From positions 620,001 through 684,000 of the forward strand of contig NZ_CP060490.1 in the NCBI RefSeq assembly GCF_014334055.1: 64,000 nucleotides of DNA. The letters run 5' to 3'. The stretch's first letter is position 1; each line of letters starts with the position of its first letter. Source of the stretch: Oscillibacter hominis (GTDB lineage: Bacteria; Bacillota; Clostridia; Oscillospirales; Oscillospiraceae). Position numbers and translations under genes: made by a program. Positions 16,427 to 27,792 of the stretch are shown here, one piece after another. A model generated the notes under the pieces. The model saw nothing but the letters and a program-made list of their open reading frames with translations. It did not search any database and was not told the origin of the DNA.

Positions 16427-17368
16427 TTGCCGCAATACGCAATTCTGCGATTTGCAAAACACAAGGGCAACCCGGCAAGGCCGTTGGAAGCCCATCACGA
16501 AAGGCAGAAAGAAAAGTATTCCAGCAACCCGGATATTGACACGACAAAGAGCAAGTACAATTTCCATATCGTCAAGCCGGAGGGCAGGTATTACCATTTT
16601 ATCCAAAACCGCATTGAACAGGCCGGATGCCGCACCCGCAAGGACAGCACCCGATTTGTAGATACCCTCATAACCGCCAGCCCGGAGTTTTTCAAGGGCA
16701 AGTCTCCAAAGGAGATACAGGCATTTTTCCAACGTGCGGCTGACTTCCTTATCCAGCGGGTAGGCCGAGAGAATATCGTGTCGGCGGTGGTGCATATGGA
16801 CGAGCACACACCCCATATGCACTTGACCTTTGTGCCGCTGACGAAAGATAATCGTTTGTGCGCCAAAGAGATTTTAGGCAACCGGGCCAGCCTTTCCAGA
16901 TGGCAGGACGATTTTCATGCCTACATGGTGGAGAAGTACTCCGACTTGGAGCGCGGGGAGAGCGCCAACAAGACAGGCCGCAAGCATATCCCCACTCGCC
17001 TATTCAAACAGGCGGTTTCCCTCTCCAAACAGGCAAAATCCATTGAAGCGGCGCTGGACGGCATTAACCCGCTGAACGCCGGAAAGAAGAAAGAGGAGGC
17101 CATCGCCCTGCTGAAAAAGTGGTTTCCGCAGATGGAGAGTTTCAGCGGGCAACTAAAAAAGTACAAGGTCACGATTACTGACCTGCTGGAAGAAAACAAG
17201 AAACTGGAAGCAAGGGCAAGGGCCGGGGAAAGCGGCAAGCTGAAAGACCGCATGGAACGGGCGAAACTGGAAAGCGAATTACATAATATCCAGCGGCTTG
17301 TGGAGCGGATTCCCCCGGACGTGCTGACGGAACTGCAACGTCAACAGCATGATAGAAAGGAAAGGTGA
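16427..17368 (+). CDS. Mob_Pre (MOBV) relaxase, TnpZ-like
   Basis: A 313-residue plasmid-recombination/mobilization relaxase. TTG 16427 follows GGGAGG by 9 bases and gives the family N-terminus (PQYAILRFAKHKG). MOBV motifs: NPDIDTTKSKYN near residue 35 and the metal-binding HMDEHTPHMHL near residue 125. It would nick oriT at 13218/13219, attach to the 5' end and lead the strand into a recipient through a borrowed secretion channel. The C-terminal half is coiled-coil-like and lysine/glutamate rich. Followed directly by tnpW. Confidence 0.9.
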   Translation: MPQYAILRFAKHKGNPARPLEAHHERQKEKYSSNPDIDTTKSKYNFHIVKPEGRYYHFIQNRIEQAGCRTRKDSTRFVDTLITASPEFFKGKSPKEIQAFFQRAADFLIQRVGRENIVSAVVHMDEHTPHMHLTFVPLTKDNRLCAKEILGNRASLSRWQDDFHAYMVEKYSDLERGESANKTGRKHIPTRLFKQAVSLSKQAKSIEAALDGINPLNAGKKKEEAIALLKKWFPQMESFSGQLKKYKVTITDLLEENKKLEARARAGESGKLKDRMERAKLESELHNIQRLVERIPPDVLTELQRQQHDRKER

Positions 17369-17374
17369 CAGCCT

Positions 17375-17551
17375 ATCAATCAAAGTCAAACTGCAAACAA
17401 CGCACCCCGGAAAAAATCTGTGCCGCCCGTCACGCTGGAACGGCGGATCGGCGGCACTACCTATATCGTTTCCTCCCGGTTCAATGAGCAGGCAAAGGAG
17501 GATATGGTCGCTAAAGTCAAGCGGCTCATTATGAGCGACAGCGGCCAGTAA
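17375..17551 (+). CDS. TnpW-like small transposon protein
   Basis: A 58-codon frame reading NQSQTANNAPRKKSVPPVTL, then ERRIGGTTYIVSSRFNEQAK, as in TnpW-family proteins that sit between relaxase and recombinase in Tn4451-like elements. No ATG/GTG/TTG precedes the conserved N-terminus: an ATC at 17375 stands where the start is expected, 6 bases after the relaxase stop, with AAAGGTG upstream. GTG 17420 is the first canonical codon and would shorten the protein to 43 residues. Function of TnpW is unknown. Confidence 0.65.
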   Translation: MNQSQTANNAPRKKSVPPVTLERRIGGTTYIVSSRFNEQAKEDMVAKVKRLIMSDSGQ

Positions 17552-17556
17552 CATCC

Positions 17557-19273
<1,717 letters not shown>

Positions 19274-19300
19274 CCAAAATGACTATGCCGCTCGCTGTGA

Positions 19301-19325
19301 CAATACTTCTTTATTGGAGACCGCA
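19301..19325 (+). repeat. attR: right inverted repeat plus direct repeat
   Basis: CAATACTTCTTTATTGG (19301-19317) mirrors the left repeat with one mismatch and runs into the direct repeat GGAGACCGCA (19316-19325). Confidence 0.75.
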
Positions 19326-19347
19326 TTGCGGTCTCCCTCTTTTTTTT
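19316..19347 (+). terminator. Intrinsic terminator at the element-chromosome junction
   Basis: Stem GGAGACCGC-ATT-GCGGTCTCC (19316-19336) followed by CTCTTTTTTT. It stops plus-strand transcription from the recombinase before lysA. The direct repeat supplies the left arm, so this strand kept a working terminator after insertion. On the minus strand lysA lost the A/T-tract that lay beyond the hairpin. Confidence 0.8.
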
Positions 19348-20602
19348 ACCATACGACGGTGGCAAAGTAATCGTCCGGCGTCTCCGCCCGGCGGATCAGT
19401 TCCACGCTGCCGTCCTCACGGAGCAGCAGCTCCGCCGAGCGCAGCTTGCCGTTGTAGTTATACCCCATGGAGAATCCATGTGCGCCGGTATCATGAATCA
19501 CCAACAGATCGCCTAAGTCCACTTTTGGAAGCATCCGGTCAATGGCGAACTTGTCATTGTTTTCGCAAAGGGACCCCACCACATCATACTTGTGGTCGCA
19601 GGGCAGCTGCTCCTTGCCCATGACGGTGATGTGGTGATAGGCGCCGTACATGGCGGGCCGCATCAGGTTGACGGCGCATGCATCCACGCCCACGTAGTCC
19701 TTGTAGGTGTGCTTTTCATGCACAGCGGTGGTAACCAGGTGGCCGTAGGGCCCCAGCATAAACCGGCCCAACTCCGTGCACAGGGCCACATCCCCCATGC
19801 CGGCGGGGACCAGGAGCTCCTCATAGGCCCTGCGGACGCCTTCGCCGATGAGGTCAATGTCTCCGGCGGGCTCCTCGGGACGGTAGGGGATGCCGATGCC
19901 TCCGGAGAGGTTGATGAACGTGATGCGGCATCCGGTCTCCTCCTTCAGCTCCACCGCCAGCTGGAACAGAATGCGGGCCAGGGTGGGGTAGTACTCGTTG
20001 GAGAGGGTGTTGGAGGCCAGGAAGGCATGGATGCCGAATTCCTGGGCGCCTAACTCCTTCAGGCGGCAGAAGGCCTGTCCAATCTGGGAGCGGGTCATGC
20101 CGTATTTGGCGTCACCGGGGTTGTCCATCACCTGGAAGTCCTCATGGCTTTTCCCAACGGTGAACATGCCGCCGGGGTTGAAGCGGCAGCTGATTTTTTG
20201 GGGGACATACCCCAGGGTATTCTTTAAAAAGTCCACATGGGTGATGTCGTCCAGGTTGATGATGGCGCCCATCCGAGCCGCCATCTCAAACTCCTCAGCC
20301 GGAGTGTCGTTGGAGGAGAACATGACGTCCTCTCCCCGAACGCCGCACCCCTTGGCCAGCATCAGCTCAGTCAAAGAGGAGCAGTCCAGGCCGCAGCCCT
20401 CCTCGTGGAGGAGCTTTAATATCTTGGGAGTGGGCGTGGCCTTGACGGCAAAGTATTCCCGGAAGCCGGGATTCCATGCGAAGGCACGTTTCAAACGGCG
20501 GGCATTTTCCCGGATGCCTTTCTCGTCGTAAATGTGGAAAGGTGTGGGGTAGCGCTCCGCAATGGAGCGCAGCTGCTCGGCGGTGACAAACGGTGTCTTC
20601 AT
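19346..20602 (-). CDS. lysA: Diaminopimelate decarboxylase
   Basis: A 418-residue PLP enzyme of the alanine-racemase/ornithine-decarboxylase fold that converts meso-diaminopimelate to lysine and CO2 in the cytosol. PLP lysine Lys54 in YFAVKATPTP; glycine loop NLSGGIGIPY; C-terminal substrate motif CENNDKF and the dimer-interface tyrosine in GAYHH. Many LysA proteins have EPGR and CESGD where this one has TELGR and CENND, so it is a divergent branch and a related decarboxylase cannot be fully excluded. ATG 20602 follows AGAGGA by 7 bases; a longer frame upstream overlaps the promoter and is rejected. Confidence 0.85.
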   Translation of the reverse strand: MKTPFVTAEQLRSIAERYPTPFHIYDEKGIRENARRLKRAFAWNPGFREYFAVKATPTPKILKLLHEEGCGLDCSSLTELMLAKGCGVRGEDVMFSSNDTPAEEFEMAARMGAIINLDDITHVDFLKNTLGYVPQKISCRFNPGGMFTVGKSHEDFQVMDNPGDAKYGMTRSQIGQAFCRLKELGAQEFGIHAFLASNTLSNEYYPTLARILFQLAVELKEETGCRITFINLSGGIGIPYRPEEPAGDIDLIGEGVRRAYEELLVPAGMGDVALCTELGRFMLGPYGHLVTTAVHEKHTYKDYVGVDACAVNLMRPAMYGAYHHITVMGKEQLPCDHKYDVVGSLCENNDKFAIDRMLPKVDLGDLLVIHDTGAHGFSMGYNYNGKLRSAELLLREDGSVELIRRAETPDDYFATVVW

Positions 20603-20657
20603 GGCAATTCCTCTTTCTTCTTGCCTCTTTCCGTAGGGAAGGAGGGAAATCCTACTT

Positions 20658-20686
20658 ATTTTAAGAGAAAAGAGCACCGCTGTCAA
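20658..20686 (-). promoter_or_regulatory. lysA promoter
   Basis: Minus strand: TTGACA (20681-20686), 17-base spacer, TAAAAT (20658-20663). The leader is only about 50 bases, too short for a lysine riboswitch. Confidence 0.75.
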
Positions 20687-20951
20687 GTGAATGCTGAAAC
20701 AGCAGGGACCAAGCCGCCTTGCACATTGATTTTAGCGGTCCGATCTGCTAAGATAAAAACAGGGAATTGAGTCGAATTCCCGCTGTGGAATCCCGCGCGC
20801 CCGCCTCTTTGAAGGCAATTGCCCAAATGGGATTTTTATTGATTGTTTGAATGATAAACAGGTTATGATCGAAAATTGGCGTTGGAAATTTGGCTGGACG
20901 CGCACTATACTGGAAATGAAAACGATCCCACGAACAGGAGGACGATGATAC
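20687..20951. other. lysA-yedF divergent intergenic region
   Basis: No gene seen. It contains the inverted repeat GGGAATT-GAGTCG-AATTCCC (20762-20781) of unknown role, the yedF promoter (TTGGAA 20882-20887, 18-base spacer, TATACT 20906-20911) and the yedF RBS (AGGAGG near 20937). Confidence 0.6.
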
Positions 20952-21563
20952 ATGGAAAAGATAGTTGTAAACGCAATTGGTGAGCAGTGCCCCATTCCCG
21001 TGGTCAAGGCCACAAAGGCCCTCAAAGCCATGAAGGAGGCAGGCGAACTGGAGGTCCATGTGGACAACGATATCGCTGTGCAGAACCTCAATCGCATGGC
21101 TGCAAAATTTGGCTGCAAAATGCGCTCGGAGAAGCAGGATGAAAAGCACTATGTGGTGACGCTGGATGTGGTCAATCCGGTGGCGGAGAGCGCTGCGGAG
21201 GAAGAGGAGATCGTCTGCGCGCCCAACGCCCTGGGCGCTTTCGTGGTGGCTGTGGACAGCAGCGTCATGGGCCGGGGCAGCGACGAGCTGGGCAAGACGC
21301 TGATGAAGGGCTTCCTCTATGCGCTCAGCCAGTTGGAGCAGCTGCCCAGGACGATTCTCTTTTATAACGGTGGCGCGCACCTGACCGCCGAGGGCTCCGA
21401 CTCCCTGGAGGACCTGCGGAACATGGAGGCCATGGGCGTGGAGATACTCACCTGCGGCACCTGCGCAAACTTTTACCAGCTGACTCCCGTGGTGGGCGGA
21501 GTCACCAACATGTACACCATTGTGGAGAAGCTGACCGCCGCAGCTAAAGTGGTCAAGCCGTGA
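20952..21563 (+). CDS. yedF: YedF, sulfurtransferase-like selenium-metabolism protein
   Basis: A 203-residue fusion of an N-terminal TusA/SirA-like domain (about 1-75; the CPIPV motif carries the expected cysteine, GEQCPIPVVKATKAL) and a C-terminal DsrE/YrkE-like domain (about 95-200; ILFYNGGAHL, GVEILTCGTCANF). This architecture is that of YedF proteins that co-occur with selenium-use genes. It overlaps the next gene by 4 bases (GTGA), so the cluster is an operon. A role in carrying persulfide or selenide is inferred. Confidence 0.85.
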   Translation: MEKIVVNAIGEQCPIPVVKATKALKAMKEAGELEVHVDNDIAVQNLNRMAAKFGCKMRSEKQDEKHYVVTLDVVNPVAESAAEEEEIVCAPNALGAFVVAVDSSVMGRGSDELGKTLMKGFLYALSQLEQLPRTILFYNGGAHLTAEGSDSLEDLRNMEAMGVEILTCGTCANFYQLTPVVGGVTNMYTIVEKLTAAAKVVKP

Positions 21564-22690
21564 TCTACTTGGACAACGCAGCCACTACGCTGCATAAACC
21601 GCCCTGCGTCATCGACGCGGTGACGGCGGCCATGTCCTCCATGGGCAACAGCGCCCGTGGAGCCTATGGCAGTGCCTTAACCGCCTCCCGCACCATTTTC
21701 GAAACCAGGGAGAAGCTGGCTCGCCTCTTTGGCTGCGAGCAGCCGGATCACGTCTGTTTTACTGCAAATTCCACGGAGGCACTGAACATCGCCATCGCCG
21801 GGCTCTTTGGCCCCGGGGATCATGTCATCTCCACAGACCTGGAGCACAACTCCGTCCTGCGGCCGCTGTACCGCCTGGAGCATCAGGGCGGGAAGGTGAG
21901 CTTTGTCCCTGCCGACCGTGCCGGCCGGATCGACTATGATGCGTTTGAGGCCCTGATCCGGCCCAATACGAAAGGGATAGTCTGCACCCATGGCTCCAAC
22001 CTGACCGGAGACCTGGTGGATATCCGCCGCGTGGGGAGGATTGCCCACGACCACGGCCTGGTCTTTGTGGTGGATGCCTCCCAGACCGCGGGCGTGTTCC
22101 CCATAGGATTGGAAGATGCGGACGTCATCTGCTTTACCGGCCACAAGAGCCTGATGGGGCCCCAGGGTACCGGCGGGCTCTGCCTGCGTGATGGGGTGGA
22201 GATCCGCCCATGGAAGGCCGGCGGCACCGGCATCCAGACCTACAACCCGGATCAGCCGGAAGAGTACCCCACCCGATTGGAGGCGGGTACGCTGAACGGC
22301 CACGGGATCGCGGGCCTGGGCGCTGCGCTGGACTACATTGTGGAGACCGGACTTGAGGTGATCTGCGAGTATGAGCAGGGGCTGATGCGACGGTTTTATG
22401 AACAGGTGTCCCAGGTGAAGGACGTGTGGATCTGCGGGAACTTTGACGCAAAGCTGCGCGCGCCCATCGTCTCATTGAACATCGGCGATTATGACTCCTC
22501 CCAGGTTTCTGACGAGCTCTCCGAGCGCTGGGGAATCGCCACCCGTCCCGGCGCCCACTGCGCGCCCCGGCTGCACCGGGCCCTTGGCACCCAGGACCAG
22601 GGGCTGGTCCGGTTCAGTTTTGCCTGGTTCAACACCGAGGAGGAAGTCGACACAGCGGCCCGGGCTGTCCGGACCCTGGCGGAGGAATAA
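21560..22690 (+). CDS. Class V aminotransferase, cysteine desulfurase-like
   Basis: A 376-residue PLP enzyme related to SufS/CsdB. It starts V/MIYLDNAATTLHKP. PLP lysine is in CFTGHKSLMGPQGTGG (about residue 195), with DASQTAG and THGSNLTGD in the cofactor pocket. The C-terminal GAHCAPRLHRALGT carries the cysteine that acts on the substrate. In this cluster it probably frees sulfur or selenium from (seleno)cysteine and passes it to YedF or the DUF3343 protein. GTG start overlapping the yedF stop. Confidence 0.9.
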   Translation: MIYLDNAATTLHKPPCVIDAVTAAMSSMGNSARGAYGSALTASRTIFETREKLARLFGCEQPDHVCFTANSTEALNIAIAGLFGPGDHVISTDLEHNSVLRPLYRLEHQGGKVSFVPADRAGRIDYDAFEALIRPNTKGIVCTHGSNLTGDLVDIRRVGRIAHDHGLVFVVDASQTAGVFPIGLEDADVICFTGHKSLMGPQGTGGLCLRDGVEIRPWKAGGTGIQTYNPDQPEEYPTRLEAGTLNGHGIAGLGAALDYIVETGLEVICEYEQGLMRRFYEQVSQVKDVWICGNFDAKLRAPIVSLNIGDYDSSQVSDELSERWGIATRPGAHCAPRLHRALGTQDQGLVRFSFAWFNTEEEVDTAARAVRTLAEE

Positions 22691-22692
22691 GG

Positions 22693-22929
22693 ATGCGGGA
22701 AAAGACGTTGAAGCTGATCGTCACCTTCCACACCACCGTGGGCGCCATGGCCATGGAAAAATGGTGTAAGGAAGAGGGCGTCCCAGGCCGGCTGATTCCT
22801 GTTCCCCGGGCGATCAGCGCCGGGTGCGGCATGTGCTGGATGGCGCGGCCGGAGGATCGCATCCAGGTGGAGCGGGTTGTGGCGTCCCACGGCCTGGATG
22901 TGGACGGCACCTATGAGCTGATGCTGTAG
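22693..22929 (+). CDS. DUF3343 (putative Se/S carrier-like) protein
   Basis: A 78-residue protein with the DUF3343 signature (VTFHTTVGAMAMEKWCKEEG, PRAISAGCGMCW). The paired cysteines in CGMC could carry persulfide or selenium. Two bases separate it from the aminotransferase gene. Confidence 0.8.
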   Translation: MREKTLKLIVTFHTTVGAMAMEKWCKEEGVPGRLIPVPRAISAGCGMCWMARPEDRIQVERVVASHGLDVDGTYELML

Positions 22930-22943
22930 AAGGAGAGGATACC

Positions 22944-23123
22944 TTGGCGGGAAGATCGAAATGCGAGGACTGCTTTCACTATGATTATGATGAGGAGCTG
23001 GACTCCTACGTCTGCGAGATGGACCTGGATGAGGATGAAATGGCCAGATTCCTTCAGGCGGAGGTGGACCGCTGCCCATATTATCAGCCTGGCGACGACT
23101 ACACCCTGGCCAGGAGGCAGTGA
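22944..23123 (+). CDS. Small Cys/acidic protein (DUF6472-like)
   Basis: A 59-residue frame starting TTG 22944, 5 bases after AGGAGAGG. It reads AGRSKCEDCFHYDYDEELDS, then YVCEMDLDEDEM and ends RRQ. Cysteines in CEDC, YVC and RCPYY could bind a metal. Similar short proteins follow DUF3343 genes in Clostridia; the family name is tentative. It is the last gene before the ICE. Confidence 0.65.
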   Translation: MAGRSKCEDCFHYDYDEELDSYVCEMDLDEDEMARFLQAEVDRCPYYQPGDDYTLARRQ

Positions 23124-23182
23124 AAAAAGAGCGCGGATGGTTAGGTCCGGCCTGACAGGGACAACTACAAATTTTAAGGATA

Positions 23183-23210
23183 GGCAGGTGTTGCATTGGC
23201 AGCACCTGCC
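23183..23210 (-). terminator. Hairpin after the ICE recombinase gene
   Basis: GGCAGGTGTTGC/GCAGCACCTGCC stem with one wobble pair, just beyond the recombinase stop on the minus strand. No strong T-tract. Confidence 0.5.
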
Positions 23211-23217
23211 TGTTCCT

Positions 23218-25115
<1,898 letters not shown>

Positions 25116-25278
25116 TGCGTCCCTCCTCTACAAAATGTGAGGGGCCAGGAAACGGCATATCGGGTCCGGCAGCGTTGCCAAACCCGGTCCCGCCTTACGT
25201 TTATGCCCGAAAAGAAAAATCCCCTTCATCCACCTCCCGAAAAACAGGGCAAGTGAATACCCATATTAAGAAAAGGCA

Positions 25279-25306
25279 CGAGGTGTTCCATAAAAGGAGC
25301 ACCTCG
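25279..25306. terminator. Hairpin between the divergent recombinase and regulator units
   Basis: CGAGGTG...TCC pairs with GGA...CACCTCG around ATAAAA, with one wobble pair. It lies just upstream of the regulator promoter. Confidence 0.45.
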
Positions 25307-25317
25307 CGTTTGGCCTC

Positions 25318-25374
25318 TTGCGGCATGAGATGGAGGCGTGTATACTAAGCGTAGCCGTTCTCGAAAAAGAGAAC
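25318..25374 (+). promoter_or_regulatory. Promoter and operator of the ICE XRE regulator
   Basis: TTGCGG (25318-25323), 17-base spacer, TATACT (25341-25346). The palindrome GTTCTC-N6-GAGAAC (25357-25374) lies at the transcription start, a classic place for autorepression. The same palindrome recurs at 26405-26426. Confidence 0.75.
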
Positions 25375-25396
25375 ACAGAATAGGAGGCACGCCATA

Positions 25397-25774
25397 ATGG
25401 AGCAGACATTCGGCAGTTATGTGCGGGAAAAGCGGATGGCCCGCGGACTGTCCCTGCGCGGTTTGGCGGCGAAACTGGAGGTATCCCCGGTCTACATGAG
25501 CAACATGGAGAATGACCGAAGGCCGGCTCCCACCAAGGAGAAGATGGACCGCCTCATTGAGATCCTGGGGCTATGCCAGGCAGACACGGAACTGCTGTTG
25601 GATCTGGCCGCCAAATCTAAAACGCAACGGGTGTCCGCGGACCTGCCGGAGTACATCATGGAACGGGATATCGTCCGGGCCGCCCTGCGGACAGCCAAGG
25701 AAGTGGACGCCACAGACGAGGAATGGCAGGAGTTTATAGACCGCATCACCCAGCGGCAGAAACCGGGAAACTGA
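25397..25774 (+). CDS. XRE-family regulator (ImmR-like)
   Basis: A 125-residue Cro/CI-type regulator; helix-turn-helix at about 8-65 (MARGLSLRGLAAKLEVSPVY then MSNMENDRR). It is followed 16 bases later by an ImmA/IrrE metallopeptidase gene. In ICEBs1 the pair ImmR/ImmA holds the element quiet until ImmA cuts ImmR; the same logic is likely here. The GTTCTC-N6-GAGAAC sites are its probable operators. Confidence 0.8.
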   Translation: MEQTFGSYVREKRMARGLSLRGLAAKLEVSPVYMSNMENDRRPAPTKEKMDRLIEILGLCQADTELLLDLAAKSKTQRVSADLPEYIMERDIVRAALRTAKEVDATDEEWQEFIDRITQRQKPGN

Positions 25775-25790
25775 AATAGGAGGCAGGCAC

Positions 25791-26390
25791 ATGCGGAAGT
25801 ATTATACCGAGCAGACGATGGAGAGCATCGCCCGGCGTGTGCTGGATGCCTACGATGAGCGCCTCTACCGGGGGCAGCCCCGCGCCATCCCCATCGAGGA
25901 CCTCATCGAGCGCCACGGACTGACGCTGGAGTTCCAGTACCTCCGCAAAAATGGCCGGATCCTAGGGAAAACCGTTTTTGACACCGGCCTGGAGGCCGTG
26001 TACGACATGGAACTGGGCGAGTATACCCTGTTCCCGGTGAAAGCCGGCACGATCCTCATAGATGCCTCGCTGTGTGAAGAAGAAACCAGCACCGGCCGCC
26101 TGCGATTTACCGAGGCCCACGAACTGTCCCACTGGATCCTGCACAAGGGGCTGTACACAGGCACCGGGGAGAGCGCGGCGCTGCAGCCTGCCGTCAGGGA
26201 AACCAGTATGGAGATCCAGGCGAATATGCTTGGGTCCGCCCTGCTCATGCCCATGCCAATGGTCAAGCGGTGTTTCTACCAAATGCGGTCCGGTCGGGAT
26301 AATCAGGCCATTGTTCAGGCCATGTCGGAGGTGTTTCAGGTATCCCGCCAGGCCATGCGGATCCGGCTCACCAACCACCATCTGCTGTAA
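25791..26390 (+). CDS. ImmA/IrrE-family metallopeptidase
   Basis: A 199-residue predicted zinc protease with H110-E-L-S-H114 in FTEAHELSHWILHKG (HExxH), then ETSMEIQANMLGSALLMP, the typical third-ligand helix of this family. AGGAGG precedes ATG 25791. Its likely substrate is the adjacent XRE repressor, whose cleavage would induce excision and transfer. The second operator copy starts 15 bases after its stop. Confidence 0.85.
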   Translation: MRKYYTEQTMESIARRVLDAYDERLYRGQPRAIPIEDLIERHGLTLEFQYLRKNGRILGKTVFDTGLEAVYDMELGEYTLFPVKAGTILIDASLCEEETSTGRLRFTEAHELSHWILHKGLYTGTGESAALQPAVRETSMEIQANMLGSALLMPMPMVKRCFYQMRSGRDNQAIVQAMSEVFQVSRQAMRIRLTNHHLL

Positions 26391-26404
26391 AATTTTTTAC
26401 TGTG

Positions 26405-26426
26405 GTGTTCTCAAAATTGAGAACAC
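26405..26426 (+). promoter_or_regulatory. Second copy of the ICE operator
   Basis: Perfect palindrome GTGTTCTC-AAAATT-GAGAACAC upstream of the gene at 26445. It extends the 25357-25374 palindrome by two base pairs on each side, pointing to a second site controlled by the same regulator. Confidence 0.7.
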
Positions 26427-26444
26427 TTTGGAAGGAGGAACGCC

Positions 26445-26645
26445 ATGCAACAAGTGAAAAGAACCCATGCGGTGCGCTGCCCTGTGTGCGGTAAAGGGCG
26501 CGTCATTGATGCCGCAGCCGACGTGGATCCGGGGCGCCTGCACCTCTACGGCCCGGAGCATGCGGACAAGGCGGAGCTGTTCTCCAAATGTCCAAAGTGC
26601 GGGCTGCAGATTGGCATCTCCTTTGAAAAGGCAGGACATTCCTAA
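26445..26645 (+). CDS. Small zinc-ribbon protein
   Basis: A 66-residue protein with two CxxC knuckles (RCPVCGKGR and KCPKCGLQ) spaced like a zinc ribbon. AAGGAGG lies 6 bases before the ATG. It is the first gene after the second operator. Function unknown. Confidence 0.7.
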   Translation: MQQVKRTHAVRCPVCGKGRVIDAAADVDPGRLHLYGPEHADKAELFSKCPKCGLQIGISFEKAGHS

Positions 26646-26722
26646 AAGCAAATAAAATATAGAGTATCGACCTCGTCAAGTGCACCAACCGCCCGCATCA
26701 GCAGCGGGATCCACCGTGTTCG

Positions 26723-26767
26723 GAGCCTTACAGGCAGCAGTTCTGCTGTGCTGTAAGGCTCTTTTTT
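26723..26767 (+). terminator. Strong intrinsic terminator
   Basis: GAGCCTTACAG/CTGTAAGGCTC perfect 11-bp stem with further pairing inside (GCAGCA/TGCTGT) and six Ts directly after. Confidence 0.85.
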
Positions 26768-26896
26768 GCGCTTTTCCGCGGCAGAACAGCGGAAAGGCAC
26801 GAAATGCGGAACGCCTGGCAGCCCTACATAGCAAAGTACCCGTGATCCCCAACTCAGAAGTTTCCCCTAAAAAATCTGAGATTGGAGATCACGACT

Positions 26897-27391
26897 ATGG
26901 AAAAATGGCAGGAAAATCGCAACTACAGAAAAATCAGGGACGAGAATGGAACTGTCATCGCCAACATCATCACCGTGGATGGTAGGGATGTGGCGGTCAC
27001 AGAGGACGTATTCGCGGCGTATGCCCAGATGGACCGGCGGGAGCGGTATCTCAGCGAGGATCTGCCCACTGGCAAGGTCCTCTCCATGGAACAGCTGGCA
27101 GAGGACGGCGTTTTGCCGGACTATGTGGGCGCGGAAACGGCGCCCAGCGCCGAGGACTGCGTCCTTGCACGGGAGTCGGAACGGGAGCGGGAAGAACTGA
27201 CCAGCCTGCTGCTGGCGGCGCTTATCGCCTTGGAGGACCGGGACAGGCAGCTCATCACCGCGCTGTTTTATGACCGCCTCTCCACCAGAGAATACGCCCG
27301 GCGAATCGGCGTGACCCAGCGGGCCGTCATCAAGCGCAGGGACCGGATCCTGCGGGACATGAAAAAATATTTTGAAAAATTTGCGGCGTGA
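26897..27391 (+). CDS. Sigma-70-like region 4 protein
   Basis: A 164-residue protein whose C-terminal 70 residues resemble sigma region 4 (LEDRDRQLITALFYDRLSTR, EYARRIGVTQRAVIKRRDRI). The N-terminal part has no evident region 2. ATG 26897 has GGAGAT 7 bases upstream. Short sigma-like proteins of this kind are common in Clostridia ICEs and may activate transfer genes; that is inferred. Confidence 0.75.
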   Translation: MEKWQENRNYRKIRDENGTVIANIITVDGRDVAVTEDVFAAYAQMDRRERYLSEDLPTGKVLSMEQLAEDGVLPDYVGAETAPSAEDCVLARESEREREELTSLLLAALIALEDRDRQLITALFYDRLSTREYARRIGVTQRAVIKRRDRILRDMKKYFEKFAA

Positions 27392-27792
27392 GGGTATTCA
27401 CCCAGCCCCTTTTTCGGGAGGACAGCGAAAGGGGGAAATACCTCCCCCTTCGCTGCTCCTTGAAAAGTGCATACCAGCAATGCGGGTAACACGCAGCCGT
27501 ACCCACCCCACAGCGCGCGCCAAGACCCGGCCCCAGCGGCCGGCGAGCGATCCAGCCTGCGGTCGGCCCTGGCAGGCCGGACAAGAGATGGAACGGCTCG
27601 AATAATGACACACCAAGCACGGCCTGCGCGTAAGACAGGCGGCGCTGCTCCGGGATTGAAAGCAGTAGAGATCCCGGAAATATGCCCGTGAGGCCCCGGC
27701 CAGGGGCCTGCCCGCATTGTTCCCGAACCCATCGGGGGGGCGAGTGCGAATACGATGGGAACACGAAAAAAGATAAAAGGACGGAAGTATCC
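27392..27792 (+). other. Gene-free, GC-rich leader with hairpins
   Basis: About 400 bases without a supported gene. Hairpins: CAGCGAA...GGGGG with CCCCC..TTCGCTG (about 27423-27455), CGGGAT...ATCCCG (about 27653-27680) and AGGCCC...GGGCCT (about 27692-27711). It could be a structured 5' leader or small-RNA locus for the helicase gene. Confidence 0.45.

Noticed and set aside
20603..20657. Lysine riboswitch before lysA
   Set aside because: The promoter is only about 50 bases upstream of the start codon, leaving no room for the roughly 170-base lysine riboswitch.
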